A stretch of 64,000 nucleotides of DNA from Bacteroides sp. (GCA_014802045.1 JAAVDA010000028.1:1-64000), one strand, 5' to 3'. Counted from the stretch's first letter, positions 54,671 through 63,991 are shown. Notes: a model not told the origin generated them from the sequence alone. Numbers and translations are program-made.

Positions 54671-55456
54671 TTATTCGGGGGTAGGGAGCACTTTTGTGAG
54701 AAGAGTCTGTACGGCTGCAGCAGGGGTTGGTGTGTTCCGAAGGCATTTTATGAACATCGAGCCTATAATAGCTCCCGACGAATATCGCCATGCCTGACGC
54801 AGGGTCTCGGGATTGGATATGCCGAATCCTATGAGCCGCTTATTGCGCAGGTTGAGGCTGTCGATACGGCGGAAGTAGTCTGTCTGGGCGGTATCAAACC
54901 GGTCGCGTGTGCCGGTGGTGGATGCTGCCGATACCATGTAGATGAATCCGGAGCAGTTGTCATCTATCAGCCGGATGCGTTCGTCGGAGGTCTCGGGAGT
55001 GATGAGCATGATTACCGGGATGCCATACTTCTCACACAGCGGCTTGTAGTCGCGCATATATTCATCGAAAGGGAGGTCGGGAATGATAAGCGCGTCTATG
55101 CCAACTCGGCTGCAACGCTCAAAGAGCCTGTAGATGCCATACTGATACATGGGATTGAGATAGCCCATGAGCACCATAGGTATATCAGGACAACTCCGCC
55201 GTGCGTCTTCCACCTGCGCAAGCAGCCGTTCGAGAGTCATGCCGTTGGCCAGTGCGGCCGACGAACTTTCCTGAATCACCGTGCCGTCGGCCATAGGGTC
55301 GGAAAAAGGCACTCCCACCTCTATCATATCGACTCCTCCGGCATCAAGAGCACGGATAATCTCGCCGGTTGATTCAAGAGCGGGGAATCCGGCGGTGAAA
55401 TAGACCGATAGCAGCCGGTCCGGTTTTCTTTCAAAAAGCGATTGAATTCTATTCAT
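54671..55456 (-). CDS. trpA: Tryptophan synthase alpha chain
   Basis: 261 residues from ATG 55456 (MNRIQSLF); the longer frame adds nine residues not seen in the family. TIM-barrel enzyme that cleaves indole-3-glycerol phosphate to indole and glyceraldehyde 3-phosphate. The catalytic acids are Glu46 and Asp57 in IEVGVPFSDPMADG. It partners with TrpB, encoded at the other end of the same operon. It overlaps trpF by eight bases. It is last in the operon; no convincing terminator is visible downstream. Confidence 0.96.
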   Translation of the reverse strand: MNRIQSLFERKPDRLLSVYFTAGFPALESTGEIIRALDAGGVDMIEVGVPFSDPMADGTVIQESSSAALANGMTLERLLAQVEDARRSCPDIPMVLMGYLNPMYQYGIYRLFERCSRVGIDALIIPDLPFDEYMRDYKPLCEKYGIPVIMLITPETSDERIRLIDDNCSGFIYMVSAASTTGTRDRFDTAQTDYFRRIDSLNLRNKRLIGFGISNPETLRQAWRYSSGAIIGSMFIKCLRNTPTPAAAVQTLLTKVLPTPE

Positions 55457-56099
55457 TTTCTTCAGTTTTACCAAGTGATACAATAAATGACCGCAGGATA
55501 TCCGGATTCTTCAGACCCGGCGACTCCTCAAAACGGCTGTTGAGATCCACTCCGGCCATGCCGGGATATGCAGTGGCTGCTACCAGAGAGGCATCATCGG
55601 GTCCAATCCCTCCGCCGAGCAGATAGGGCACAGACAGAGGATAACCGCGCAACACAGACCAGTCAAACTTACACCCCGATCCGCCTCGATGTGGCGAACT
55701 CGAATCAAGCACGAACATGCTCACCACACCTTCATAACGCCGGTAGGCTTCCCAGTCTATATGGGGTGTCACGGCTATCGCCTTCATCACCTCATAGCCT
55801 CGCCGCGACAATTCGCGACAATCGCCGGGAGTCTCATCGCCGTGGAGCTGCACTATGCCGATACCATACTCACGGCACGTCTTGTCTATATAGTCGGCAG
55901 ACCGATTGACAAACACTCCCACAGGCCTCACTCCGTTTGCAAGGTTTCTCACCACCTCCGGGGCAACTCCCGCCGCACACCGTGGAGACCCATCGTGAAA
56001 AATGAATCCCATGAGCGACGGACCGAGAGACTCTACAGCCCGGATATTGGCCGGCTCTCTCATGCCACACACCTTTATCATCATCTTTTCTCTGCTCAT
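55449..56099 (-). CDS. trpF: Phosphoribosylanthranilate isomerase
   Basis: 216 residues, TIM barrel. The general base Cys is in IKVCGM near the N-terminus and the acid Asp in AGVDLNSRFE near the C-terminus. It converts phosphoribosylanthranilate to the carboxyphenylamino-deoxyribulose phosphate. It is a separate gene here, not fused to trpC as in E. coli. The start overlaps trpC by four bases; a start at the downstream MMIKV is also possible. Confidence 0.95.
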   Translation of the reverse strand: MSREKMMIKVCGMREPANIRAVESLGPSLMGFIFHDGSPRCAAGVAPEVVRNLANGVRPVGVFVNRSADYIDKTCREYGIGIVQLHGDETPGDCRELSRRGYEVMKAIAVTPHIDWEAYRRYEGVVSMFVLDSSSPHRGGSGCKFDWSVLRGYPLSVPYLLGGGIGPDDASLVAATAYPGMAGVDLNSRFEESPGLKNPDILRSFIVSLGKTEENE

Positions 56100-56875
56100 C
56101 GTGCCAGAAATTTCCTTAATGTCTCAGCGGGGTCGGGAGTTTTCATAAAGGTCTCGCCTATCAGGAAGCCGCGGTAGCCCCGGCTGCGGAGCGAGCGAAT
56201 CTCAGCTATCGATGAAAGGCCGCTTTCGGCCACTTTCACCGCCCTCTCCGGCAATAGAGCCGCAATATCGGCCGCCATGCCGATATCTGTGGTGAAGGTG
56301 TTGAGATCGCGGTTGTTCACTCCTATCATATCTGCTTCATCTATTATCTTCGGCAATTCGTCGGCTCCATGAATCTCAAGCAGCACCTCCATATCAAGCC
56401 TATGGGCAAGAGAGGCAAAGCGCTCAATCTCCTCACGGGTGAGCACTGAGGCTATCAGCAATACCGCGTTGGCTCCCAGAAATGCGGCCTCTCTTATCTG
56501 GCACTCGTCTACGATGAATTCCTTGCGCAGCAACGGCAGACGTGATTCTCTCCGCGCCACGGCAAAATCGGTGGCCGACCCACCGAAGAAGGGAGTATCG
56601 GTAAGCACAGAACATGCCGCGGCACCCGCAGCCTCATATCCCGGAACAATCTCAGCCACATCGGCCATCGGATGAATGTCGCCCTTTGACGGCGACCGAC
56701 GCTTGAATTCAGCTATTATACCTGTGGTGTCGGCCATCAGCACACGGCTCATGGAGAGCTTGCCGGGAGCGGTGGTAGATTCCACGCTATCGAATGGAGC
56801 ATAGTAGCCGGCTGCCTTCAGGGCACTGACCTCGGCACGCTTGCGCGACACTATTTCTGAAAGAATCGTAGCCAT
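56096..56875 (-). CDS. trpC: Indole-3-glycerol phosphate synthase
   Basis: 259 residues, TIM barrel. Family motifs are IAEFKRRSPSKGDI (about 54-67), PLLRKEFIVDECQI and IGVNNRDLNTF, with catalytic Lys and Glu residues in these segments. It closes the indole ring in the fourth step of the pathway. It lies three bases after trpD and overlaps trpF. Confidence 0.96.
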   Translation of the reverse strand: MATILSEIVSRKRAEVSALKAAGYYAPFDSVESTTAPGKLSMSRVLMADTTGIIAEFKRRSPSKGDIHPMADVAEIVPGYEAAGAAACSVLTDTPFFGGSATDFAVARRESRLPLLRKEFIVDECQIREAAFLGANAVLLIASVLTREEIERFASLAHRLDMEVLLEIHGADELPKIIDEADMIGVNNRDLNTFTTDIGMAADIAALLPERAVKVAESGLSSIAEIRSLRSRGYRGFLIGETFMKTPDPAETLRKFLAR

Positions 56876-56878
56876 AGC

Positions 56879-57874
56879 TCAACTGTTGATTTCTACGAAA
56901 CGACGGAAACATCTCTCGGCCGCTCCAGATGAAAGCGACTCTTCGGCAAGCGCCACCGCTTCACCGACAGAGAGCTCTGGCTCAAGAGTGCGGAGAGCAA
57001 AGGCAGAGTTGACCACCACACAGTCGCGCTGCGGAAGGGTGCTGCGGTTGGCTAGCACACTGTCGAATATAGCCGATGCCTCTTCTGGAGTGTCGCCACC
57101 ATATAGACTCTCCTGTGTGACGACCGGAAATCCGATGTCACCGGGATTAAGAAGATGCTCTCCGCAGGTGTCGGACACCATGAAGGGCGATGTGAGTGAA
57201 ATCTCGTCGTAGCCATCGAGCGAATGGACTATCGTGCAGTTGATATGCTCGCGCTGTGCGATGTATTTATACATCCTCAGCATTTTCAGGCTATAGACTC
57301 CGAGCATCTGATACTCGGGACGCACCGGATTGACCAGCGGACCGAGCATATTGAAAAATGTGCGCACTCCGAGAGCCTTGCGCACCGGACCCACACTCTT
57401 GAGAGCCGGACTGAAAAAGGGAGCGTGGAGATAGCACACCCCGCTCTCTTCAAGCGAACGGTGAAGGATGTCGGAGTCTGAGGTAAACTTCACGCCATGA
57501 GCTTCAAGCACATTGGAGGCCCCCGACACAGAAGTTGCGCCGTAGTTGCCATGTTTTATAACCTTGCGTCCGGCACCTGCCACCACGAAACATGAGGCGG
57601 TAGAGATATTGAAGGTGTTTTTCCCGTCGCCACCCGTGCCCACTATATCGATAGCCTTCACGCCACCGAAATCTACAGCCACCCGTCTCTCAAGAATAGC
57701 GTCTTGAAATCCAGTGAGCTCGTCGAGAGTGATGCTCCTCATGAGATAGATAGTCATGAAAGCGGCAAGCTGCGCGTCGTTGAAACGCCCGTCGGCTATG
57801 GCGAGCATAATTTGGCGCGCCTCGTCATGGGTGAGAGTCTTATGCTCGGAGAGTTTTACGAGTATGTTTTTCAT
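56879..57874 (-). CDS. trpD: Anthranilate phosphoribosyltransferase
   Basis: 331 residues. The nucleoside-phosphorylase-like N-terminal helices are followed by the PRPP-binding IDIVGTGGDGKNTFNIST (about 79-96) and KHGNYGATSVSGASNVLEAHG. It joins anthranilate to PRPP. It is not fused with trpG, which overlaps its start by four bases. Length is typical (about 330-340). Confidence 0.96.
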   Translation of the reverse strand: MKNILVKLSEHKTLTHDEARQIMLAIADGRFNDAQLAAFMTIYLMRSITLDELTGFQDAILERRVAVDFGGVKAIDIVGTGGDGKNTFNISTASCFVVAGAGRKVIKHGNYGATSVSGASNVLEAHGVKFTSDSDILHRSLEESGVCYLHAPFFSPALKSVGPVRKALGVRTFFNMLGPLVNPVRPEYQMLGVYSLKMLRMYKYIAQREHINCTIVHSLDGYDEISLTSPFMVSDTCGEHLLNPGDIGFPVVTQESLYGGDTPEEASAIFDSVLANRSTLPQRDCVVVNSAFALRTLEPELSVGEAVALAEESLSSGAAERCFRRFVEINS

Positions 57875-58449
57875 CTTTTAGAGCTTGTTGTGTTAATCCA
57901 GTTGCTGATTATTGTCATACCGTCGGGAGTGAGGATAGATTCGGGATGAAACTGCACACCTCTCACATCGTACTCCTTATGGCGGAGTGCCATGATATTG
58001 CCGTCGTCGCTCATGGCCGTAATCTCCAGACACTCCGGAAAATCTTCACGGCTCACCACCCACGAATGATAGCGGCCCACATCAATGCGGTCCGGAAGAC
58101 CTTCGAAAAGATAGTCGGGGGTGGTGATGGAGATGGTAGACCGGATGCCATGGTACACCCGGCTGAGGTTTTCAAGCTTAGCGCCGAAGCATTCACCTAT
58201 GGCCTGCTCGCCCAGACAGACTCCGAGAATCGGCTTGACCGGAGCATAGCGGCGCAAGAGGTCAGGAAGAATACCGGCTTCGGAGGGAATGCCGGGTCCC
58301 GGGGATATTATAATCTTGTCATAGGCATCCACCTCATCGAGAGTGATGCAGTCGTTGCGCCGCACATCGGGCTCTATGCCGAGTTGTCTCACCGCATGGA
58401 CAATGTTGTATGTGAACGAATCGTAGTTGTCGAAAATAAGAAGTTTCAT
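57871..58449 (-). CDS. trpG: Anthranilate synthase component II (glutamine amidotransferase)
   Basis: 192 residues from ATG 58449; the longer open frame runs into trpE and is not used. Class I amidotransferase with catalytic Cys78 in GVCLGEQAIG and His168/Glu170 in GVQFHPESILT. The usual His or Gln after GVCLG is Glu here, a modest variation. It supplies ammonia to TrpE. It lies 34 bases after trpE and overlaps trpD. Confidence 0.94.
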   Translation of the reverse strand: MKLLIFDNYDSFTYNIVHAVRQLGIEPDVRRNDCITLDEVDAYDKIIISPGPGIPSEAGILPDLLRRYAPVKPILGVCLGEQAIGECFGAKLENLSRVYHGIRSTISITTPDYLFEGLPDRIDVGRYHSWVVSREDFPECLEITAMSDDGNIMALRHKEYDVRGVQFHPESILTPDGMTIISNWINTTSSKR

Positions 58450-58483
58450 AATGCCATGTTTGAAAAAACAGTTGGGAAAACGG

Positions 58484-59887
58484 TCAGTGCCCGAAGTTTT
58501 CGGCCAGGCGCACAGCATTGACCAGCGCGCCGAGTTTGTTGTTGGTTTCCTGGAGCTCGGTGGCGGGGTCGCTTGCAGCCACAATGCCGGCACCGGCCTG
58601 AGAATAGAGGGTGTTGTCGCGGCTAAGGAAACTGCGGATTGTGATGGCCTGATTGAGATTGCCCGAGAAGCCGATAAATCCGATGCAGCCACCGTAGATC
58701 ATGCGGTTGTGGGGCTCTATCTCATCAATAAGCTGCATGGCCCTCACTTTGGGCGCACCGCTGAGGGTGCCCGCAGGGAATGTGCCTGCATAGAGCTTGA
58801 ACACATCGGCCCCCTCGGGCAAGTCTGCCCTGACACGCGACACCATGTGAATCACGTGGGAGTAGTACTGTATCTGGCGCAGAAACTCGATGCTGACGCG
58901 CCCACCGCGACTGAGGTCATTGCGGGCGAGGTCTACAAGCATGATATGCTCGGCATTCTCTTTCTCGTCGCGGAGCAACGCATCGGCAAGCTCACGGTCG
59001 CGCTCATCATTGCCGGTGCGACGGAAGGTGCCGGCTATAGGGTCAATATAGGCGTGGCGACCATCGACCTTGAGATGAGTTTCGGGAGAGGAGCCAAACA
59101 CCCTGAAATCGCCAAAGTCAAAATAAAACAGATAGGGAGAAGGGTTGACAGACCTCAGGGCACGATAGACATTGAATTCATCGCCCTCAAACGGCTGCGA
59201 GAAGCGTCGGGAGAGCACAATCTGAAACACATCGCCCCTCATGGCATGGCCGATGCCTCGTCTCACCATGTCCATATACTCATTGTCGGTGATTGAGGAT
59301 GATGCGGGAGCTGTGGCATGGAAGGGATATTGAGCTATGTTGTCGTTGCGGAGCACACTCACAATCTGACCGATCGAATCGGGACGACCCGGCTCGATGT
59401 GCTGATAGATGGTCATGATATTCCTATAGTGGTTTACCTTTATGATATATCTGAAGAGGATATATTTCATATCGGGAATACCGTTGAAGCAGCTGTCTGG
59501 GCGGCTCACGCTCACCTTGTCGAAATATCTCACCGCATCGTAAGCTGTATAACCGAAGAATCCGTTGGCATCGGGCGCCACATCTCCGGCGAGACTGAAC
59601 GAGTCGATGTAGCTCTTCAGTTCTCCCACCACACTCACCTCAGGAGTGATGGGTTTTTCATAGCCTGTGCCGTCGGGGTAGGTGCATTTAACTGTGTTGC
59701 CGGCCACCGTGAATTCAGCCAGAGGGTCGATGCCTATGTAGCTGAGCGAATTTTGCGAAGTGTGGTAGTCGGAGCTTTCGAGCAGAGCGCTCTCCGGAAA
59801 GAGGTCGCGAATCTTGAGATAGATGCCCACCGGAGTTTCAAGATCGGCGGGAAGCTCGAACGATTTTACTGTGATTTCGAATTTCAT
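58484..59887 (-). CDS. trpE: Anthranilate synthase component I
   Basis: 467 residues from ATG 59887 (MKFEITVKSF). An in-frame ATG at 59911 would overlap trpB and is less likely. The chorismate-binding domain includes FGSSPETHLK, PIAGTFRRTGNDERD, GTFPAGTLSGAPKVRAMQLI and the C-terminal AGAGIVAASDPATE. The N-terminal LLES (35-38) is the tryptophan feedback-binding motif known from enterobacterial TrpE, so the enzyme is likely inhibited by Trp in addition to the attenuation proposed upstream of trpB. Confidence 0.94.
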   Translation of the reverse strand: MKFEITVKSFELPADLETPVGIYLKIRDLFPESALLESSDYHTSQNSLSYIGIDPLAEFTVAGNTVKCTYPDGTGYEKPITPEVSVVGELKSYIDSFSLAGDVAPDANGFFGYTAYDAVRYFDKVSVSRPDSCFNGIPDMKYILFRYIIKVNHYRNIMTIYQHIEPGRPDSIGQIVSVLRNDNIAQYPFHATAPASSSITDNEYMDMVRRGIGHAMRGDVFQIVLSRRFSQPFEGDEFNVYRALRSVNPSPYLFYFDFGDFRVFGSSPETHLKVDGRHAYIDPIAGTFRRTGNDERDRELADALLRDEKENAEHIMLVDLARNDLSRGGRVSIEFLRQIQYYSHVIHMVSRVRADLPEGADVFKLYAGTFPAGTLSGAPKVRAMQLIDEIEPHNRMIYGGCIGFIGFSGNLNQAITIRSFLSRDNTLYSQAGAGIVAASDPATELQETNNKLGALVNAVRLAENFGH

Positions 59888-59900
59888 ATATGGTGAGTGG

Positions 59901-61091
59901 TTACTTTGCATATTTCATGTATGTGTGCATGTCCTTGTCTCCGCGTCCGGAGAGGTTGACCACCACGGTTGCGTCGGGAGCGAACTGAATCTTGTCGAGC
60001 ACCGCAAGCGCGTGGGCCGATTCGAGAGCCGGGATGATGCCTTCAGTGCGTGTGAGGCGGAAAGCAGCCTCCAGAGCCTCATCATCATTCACGGCCACTG
60101 TGCGTGTGCGTCCAGTTTTGGCCAGATGAGCGTGGAGAGGCCCGACACCGGGATAGTCGAGTCCGGCAGATATGGAATAGGGCTCTGTGATCTGTCCGTC
60201 GGGAGTCTGCATCACCAGTGTCCGCGCACCGTGGATTATGCCTTCCGTGCCGGCCATTATGCTTGCGGCAGTCATTCCGGAGTCTACTCCCAGGCCTCCG
60301 GCCTCGGCCGCAATGAGGCTTACCTTGTCATTGTCGATAAAATGATAGAATGCTCCGGCGGCATTGCTGCCACCGCCAATGCAGGCAATCACTGCATCGG
60401 GATAGTCGCGGCCGGTAAGCTCCGAGAGTTGTTTTTTGATTTCGCTGCTTATCACAGACTGGAAATAGGCCACCATCTCCGGATAAGGATGAGGGCCAAC
60501 CGTGCTGCCGATCACATAGAAACTTTCGGGGTGGCAACACCAGTGGCGGATGGCTTCGTTGGTGGCGTCTTTGAGAGTCTTGTTGCCGCTCTCCACCGGC
60601 ACAACCTTGGCTCCGAGCATCTTCATGCGCTGCACATTCGGCTGCTGGCGCTCCACGTCGAGCGCACCTTGATAGACCACACATTCCAGCCCCATGAGAG
60701 CGCACACTGTGGCCACGGCCACACCATGCTGACCGGCTCCGGTCTCGGCTATGATGCTCCTCTTGCCCATGCGGCAGGCCAGAAGCACGGAGCCGATGGC
60801 ATTGTTTATCTTATGTGCTCCGGTGTGGTTGAGGTCTTCACGCTTAAGATAGATATTGGTGTTGTAGTGGCTGCTGAGTCTGTCGGCTCTATAGAGCGGG
60901 GTGGGGCGACCCACGTAGTCACGGAGCAATCTATGGTATTCGGCCATAAACTCATCGTCGGACGCATAGCGATAGAAGGCTTCTTTGAGCTTCTCTACAT
61001 TTGAGTGAAGTATCTCCGGGATATATGCTCCGCCGTAGCGTCCGTAAAATCCGCTGCTGTCTACCGGGAGTATGTGGGTGAACTCTTTCAT
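59901..61091 (-). CDS. trpB: Tryptophan synthase beta chain
   Basis: 396 residues, PLP enzyme condensing indole with serine. PLP-binding Lys94 is in HTGAHKINNAIGS, and the phosphate loop is CIGGGSNAAGAFYHF. It is the ordinary TrpB1 type that works with TrpA. It is the first structural gene of trpBEGDCFA, the order usual in Bacteroidetes. It is preceded by a 39-base spacer after the U8 terminator, a leader peptide and a consensus promoter, so its expression should fall when charged tRNA-Trp is plentiful. Confidence 0.96.
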   Translation of the reverse strand: MKEFTHILPVDSSGFYGRYGGAYIPEILHSNVEKLKEAFYRYASDDEFMAEYHRLLRDYVGRPTPLYRADRLSSHYNTNIYLKREDLNHTGAHKINNAIGSVLLACRMGKRSIIAETGAGQHGVAVATVCALMGLECVVYQGALDVERQQPNVQRMKMLGAKVVPVESGNKTLKDATNEAIRHWCCHPESFYVIGSTVGPHPYPEMVAYFQSVISSEIKKQLSELTGRDYPDAVIACIGGGSNAAGAFYHFIDNDKVSLIAAEAGGLGVDSGMTAASIMAGTEGIIHGARTLVMQTPDGQITEPYSISAGLDYPGVGPLHAHLAKTGRTRTVAVNDDEALEAAFRLTRTEGIIPALESAHALAVLDKIQFAPDATVVVNLSGRGDKDMHTYMKYAK

Positions 61092-61129
61092 TGTCTCTTC
61101 GGGTTGATTAGAGTTGAAACTATAGTTAC

Positions 61130-61163
61130 AAAAAAAACGGCCACGATTATGAGTCGATGGCCG
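61130..61163 (-). terminator. trp attenuator terminator
   Basis: On the minus strand CGGCCA, one bulged T, CGA, a loop, then TCG and TGGCCG form a stem (plus coordinates 61138-61163) followed directly by eight T (61130-61137). It stands between the leader peptide and trpB. Its 5' arm (GCCATCGA, plus 61154-61161) can instead pair with TCGATGGC inside the leader frame (61208-61215). Confidence 0.85.
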
Positions 61164-61237
61164 GTTTCAGAAATAATATCCTTATATGATTAACTGCACG
61201 AAAATATGCCATCGATATGCCTACCGATGCGCCACCA
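61154..61237 (-). promoter_or_regulatory. Candidate trp antiterminator pairing and Trp stall site
   Basis: The tandem Trp codons are at 61232-61237. Just after them CATCG (61225-61229) can pair with CGATG (within 61209-61213), a weak 1:2 hairpin. The second segment, TCGATGGC (61208-61215), is fully complementary over eight bases to GCCATCGA (61154-61161), the 5' arm of the terminator. A ribosome stalled on the Trp codons would cover segment 1, free segment 2 and prevent the terminator. Confidence 0.7.
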
Positions 61238-61270
61238 ATATGAGTATGCGTTAAATCCGTGAGTCAGCAT
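61190..61270 (-). CDS. trpL: trp operon leader peptide
   Basis: A 26-codon frame, ATG at 61268-61270 and TAA at 61190-61192, too short for usual gene calling. It begins MLTHGFNAYSYWWRIG, with Trp12-Trp13 in tandem, and ends in SCS. AAAGGAAAGC ahead of the ATG is a reasonable ribosome site. It lies between a consensus promoter and a U8 terminator just ahead of trpB. This is the arrangement of ribosome-mediated attenuators. Two adjacent Trp codons in 26 by chance is unlikely, and the location makes the call strong, though it remains untested. Confidence 0.82.
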   Translation of the reverse strand: MLTHGFNAYSYWWRIGRHIDGIFSCS

Positions 61271-61325
61271 GTTGCTTTCCTTTTATCTTTTAAGTGTGTG
61301 TGGAACGATATATTCGTTAACGCTG

Positions 61326-61357
61326 CAAATTTATATAATGTTTCTATTTCCAACAAA
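61326..61357 (-). promoter_or_regulatory. trp operon promoter
   Basis: Minus-strand TTTG (plus 61354-61357), 20 bases, then TAAATTTG (plus 61326-61333), one of the best consensus matches in the window. Transcription should begin near 61320, about 50 bases before the leader ATG. No Trp-repressor-like palindrome overlaps it. Confidence 0.75.
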
Positions 61358-61384
61358 TTTTTTCCGCGCAAAAAATAAATGTGC

Positions 61385-61392
61385 TACCTTTG
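61385..61392 (+). promoter_or_regulatory. -7 box for the GH84 gene
   Basis: TACCTTTG (61385-61392) fits TAnnTTTG, with TTTC in the -33 position. It is divergent from the trp promoter about 30 bases away. ATG 61436 lies 43 bases downstream. Confidence 0.55.
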
Positions 61393-61435
61393 TGTAGCCT
61401 TATTATTTATGCAAACGAAATTTTATATCATAGCT

Positions 61436-63991
61436 ATGAATACCTTAAAGACAATTACCCTCAGCCTGCTGCTTGGCGCGGCGATGATGCCGGCCGCCGC
61501 TCAGGAGACGGTGGATCTCGCCTCCCAGCGCAAGGAGTCGCAGCGCTACGGTATGGTGCCGGGACAGAACCTGGATCATAAAGGCATCATCATCAACCCC
61601 ACTCCCCATGCTCTTGATATGGCTCCTTCGGGCAGCCTGTATGTGGGCGACGGCATCAGCTATCCTTCAGGCAAGAAAGGTGGCATCTACAGCGACGACC
61701 TGCGCCATCTGGGGATAACCGAGTCGGGCAACGGCGCTCGCCTACAGATTGCCGTTGGCGATAAAGAGGCAGCCAAACATGGAGTTGAAGCCAAGAGCGG
61801 CGCCTATAAACTCGTGGTGGACAAGAAAGGCATCCATATCACCGCTTTTGACGACGCCGGTGCATTTTATGGGCTTCAGACTCTCCGTCAGCTCATAGAC
61901 AGTTCGGAGGCCAGCGAGCGGAAGATTCCCTATCTCACCATCAACGACTATCCAGACCTGCCCTACCGCGGAGTGGTGGAGGGATTCTACGGCACTCCGT
62001 GGAGCCACGATGTACGCCTGTCGCTCATCGAGTTTTACGGACGCAACAAGATGAACAATTATATCTACGGTCCTAAAGATGACCCCTATCACAGCTCTCC
62101 CAACTGGCGGCAGCCTTATCCCGAACAGGAGGCGCGCCAGATAAGCGAACTCGTGGAAGCCTGCAAGCGCAACCGCGTGAATTTCGTCTGGGCCATCCAT
62201 CCGGGACAGGATATACGCTGGAACAAGGAGGACTACGACAGTCTGGTGCATAAGCTCGACATGATGTATGATCTGGGCATACGCTCGTTTGCCATATTCT
62301 TTGATGACATTTCGGGCATAGGCACCGATTCAAACAAGCAGTCTGAACTCATCAACGACCTGACCCGTGATTTCGTGAAGACCAAGGGGGATGTGACCAA
62401 TCTGATGATCTGCCCCACCGACTATACAGAGGCATGGGCCAATCCGGGAGAGAACGGGCAGCTCGCGGTCTATGGGCGGAAGCTGAATCCCGATGTGGAG
62501 GTGTTCTGGACCGGGTCGGCAGTGTGCAGCGACCTCACTCCCTCGACCCTTGAGTTTGTGAACTCCCGCATCAAACGTCCGGCCCTCTACTGGTGGAACT
62601 TCCCGGTGAGCGACTATTGCCGCAACTATATCCTGCAGGGTCCGTCATATGGTCTGGACACATCGCTGACATCGGCCGATGTGGCGGGCATAGAGAGCAA
62701 TCCTATGGAACATGGCGAGGCTTCGAAGCTGGCTCTCTATGGTGTGGCCGACTACACCTGGAATGTTGGAGCCTATAATCCGATAGACAACTGGGAACGC
62801 GGTCTGGCAGATATAGCTCCCGAAGACCCGGAGGCTTACCGCACATTTGCAATCCACTCCGCCGACACCGAGACAGGCTATCGCCGCGCAGAGTCGTGGG
62901 AAACAGAGACATTCCCCTACAATTCATATACTCCCGAGCAGTTTGAGGCTCTCGCACGCCAGTTTGCCGAAATCCAGACGGTGCCCGAGCGCATGGAAAA
63001 GATTTCAAACAAGCAGCTCCTCAACGAGCTCAACCCCTGGCTCATTGAATTTGGCAATCTCGGAAAGCGCGGCAGCGCCACTCTCGAACTCATCAAGACT
63101 TTCGAGAACGGTAACGACTCCGCTTTCTGGAACGGCTTTGTGGCCAATCTCATGACCCCGGAGCAGCGCGAGGCTTTCAATGCTCACAAATCGGGCACCA
63201 TGAAGCTGCAGCCTTTCTATGAAAACGCGATGGACAATATGCTGTCGGCGTTCTACACCCGTGTGGCCGGACATGCTCCCTCAACATACCGCCCTGTGGG
63301 AACTTACAGAAATCTGCCCACCACCCTGAGCAAACTGATGCTCGACAACAATCCTTCAACCTATTATACTTCTGCCTACGGTCAGCGTCACGGCGACTGG
63401 ATCGGTCTGGATCTGGGCGAAATACGTCCGGTGGAAGAGGTGGAAATCCTTCAGGGAAGGAACTCGGTGGACGATGTGGATTATTTCGACAACACTATTC
63501 TCGAAGCATCTGTGGACGGAAAGAACTGGACAGCACTGACCGACTCGCTGCTCAACACCTATGAAATCCGCTGGGCGGCCAATGAGCCTGTAGACGCACG
63601 CTATGTGCGCATCCGCAAGCTCCACTCTCCGAAACGCAACTGGGCTTCGGTGAGAGTGTTCAGTGTCAATCCTCCCACTCCCGAGCGTATCGGAATTGCT
63701 ATCGAAGCTGCCGACCCGCAGGCTGCACTGAGCGCATTTGACAATGACCCCACGACCTCTTATAAGTCGACCCAATCGCTCACTTTTGACCGTTCGGATA
63801 AGGTGAACAGCAGTGTGCTGCTTCTCTCGGATCTGGGCAATGATGTGACTCTTAAACAATTTGATGCCGGCGGGAAGCTGCTGGAATCGCGCCCCATCAC
63901 ATCAAACTTCACCCGCGTAACCTTCAATCCAGATGCTGCAAAGGTGGCTCTCAATGGCACATGCACGGTCTATGAGATTATAGCTCACTGA
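61436..63991 (+). CDS. GH84 beta-N-acetylglucosaminidase (O-GlcNAcase-like)
   Basis: 851 residues from ATG 61436; earlier in-frame ATGs lie before or just after the -7 box. The signal peptide ends near AAAQ (about 22). A small N-terminal alpha/beta domain (about 25-165) precedes the GH84 barrel starting at RGVVEGFYGTPWSHDVRL, with the catalytic pair Asp290-Asp291 in FAIFFDDISG, which aligns with the paired Asp of the B. thetaiotaomicron enzyme. An F5/8 type C domain (about 615-745) and a further beta domain follow. It removes terminal beta-GlcNAc, probably from host glycans or mucin in the periplasm or at the surface, by substrate-assisted catalysis. No PUL partners are in view. Confidence 0.92.
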   Translation: MNTLKTITLSLLLGAAMMPAAAQETVDLASQRKESQRYGMVPGQNLDHKGIIINPTPHALDMAPSGSLYVGDGISYPSGKKGGIYSDDLRHLGITESGNGARLQIAVGDKEAAKHGVEAKSGAYKLVVDKKGIHITAFDDAGAFYGLQTLRQLIDSSEASERKIPYLTINDYPDLPYRGVVEGFYGTPWSHDVRLSLIEFYGRNKMNNYIYGPKDDPYHSSPNWRQPYPEQEARQISELVEACKRNRVNFVWAIHPGQDIRWNKEDYDSLVHKLDMMYDLGIRSFAIFFDDISGIGTDSNKQSELINDLTRDFVKTKGDVTNLMICPTDYTEAWANPGENGQLAVYGRKLNPDVEVFWTGSAVCSDLTPSTLEFVNSRIKRPALYWWNFPVSDYCRNYILQGPSYGLDTSLTSADVAGIESNPMEHGEASKLALYGVADYTWNVGAYNPIDNWERGLADIAPEDPEAYRTFAIHSADTETGYRRAESWETETFPYNSYTPEQFEALARQFAEIQTVPERMEKISNKQLLNELNPWLIEFGNLGKRGSATLELIKTFENGNDSAFWNGFVANLMTPEQREAFNAHKSGTMKLQPFYENAMDNMLSAFYTRVAGHAPSTYRPVGTYRNLPTTLSKLMLDNNPSTYYTSAYGQRHGDWIGLDLGEIRPVEEVEILQGRNSVDDVDYFDNTILEASVDGKNWTALTDSLLNTYEIRWAANEPVDARYVRIRKLHSPKRNWASVRVFSVNPPTPERIGIAIEAADPQAALSAFDNDPTTSYKSTQSLTFDRSDKVNSSVLLLSDLGNDVTLKQFDAGGKLLESRPITSNFTRVTFNPDAAKVALNGTCTVYEIIAH

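Noticed and set aside
59823-61004. 393-codon plus-strand frame opposite trpB/trpE
   Set aside because: Antisense to trpB with all its catalytic motifs; no independent evidence.
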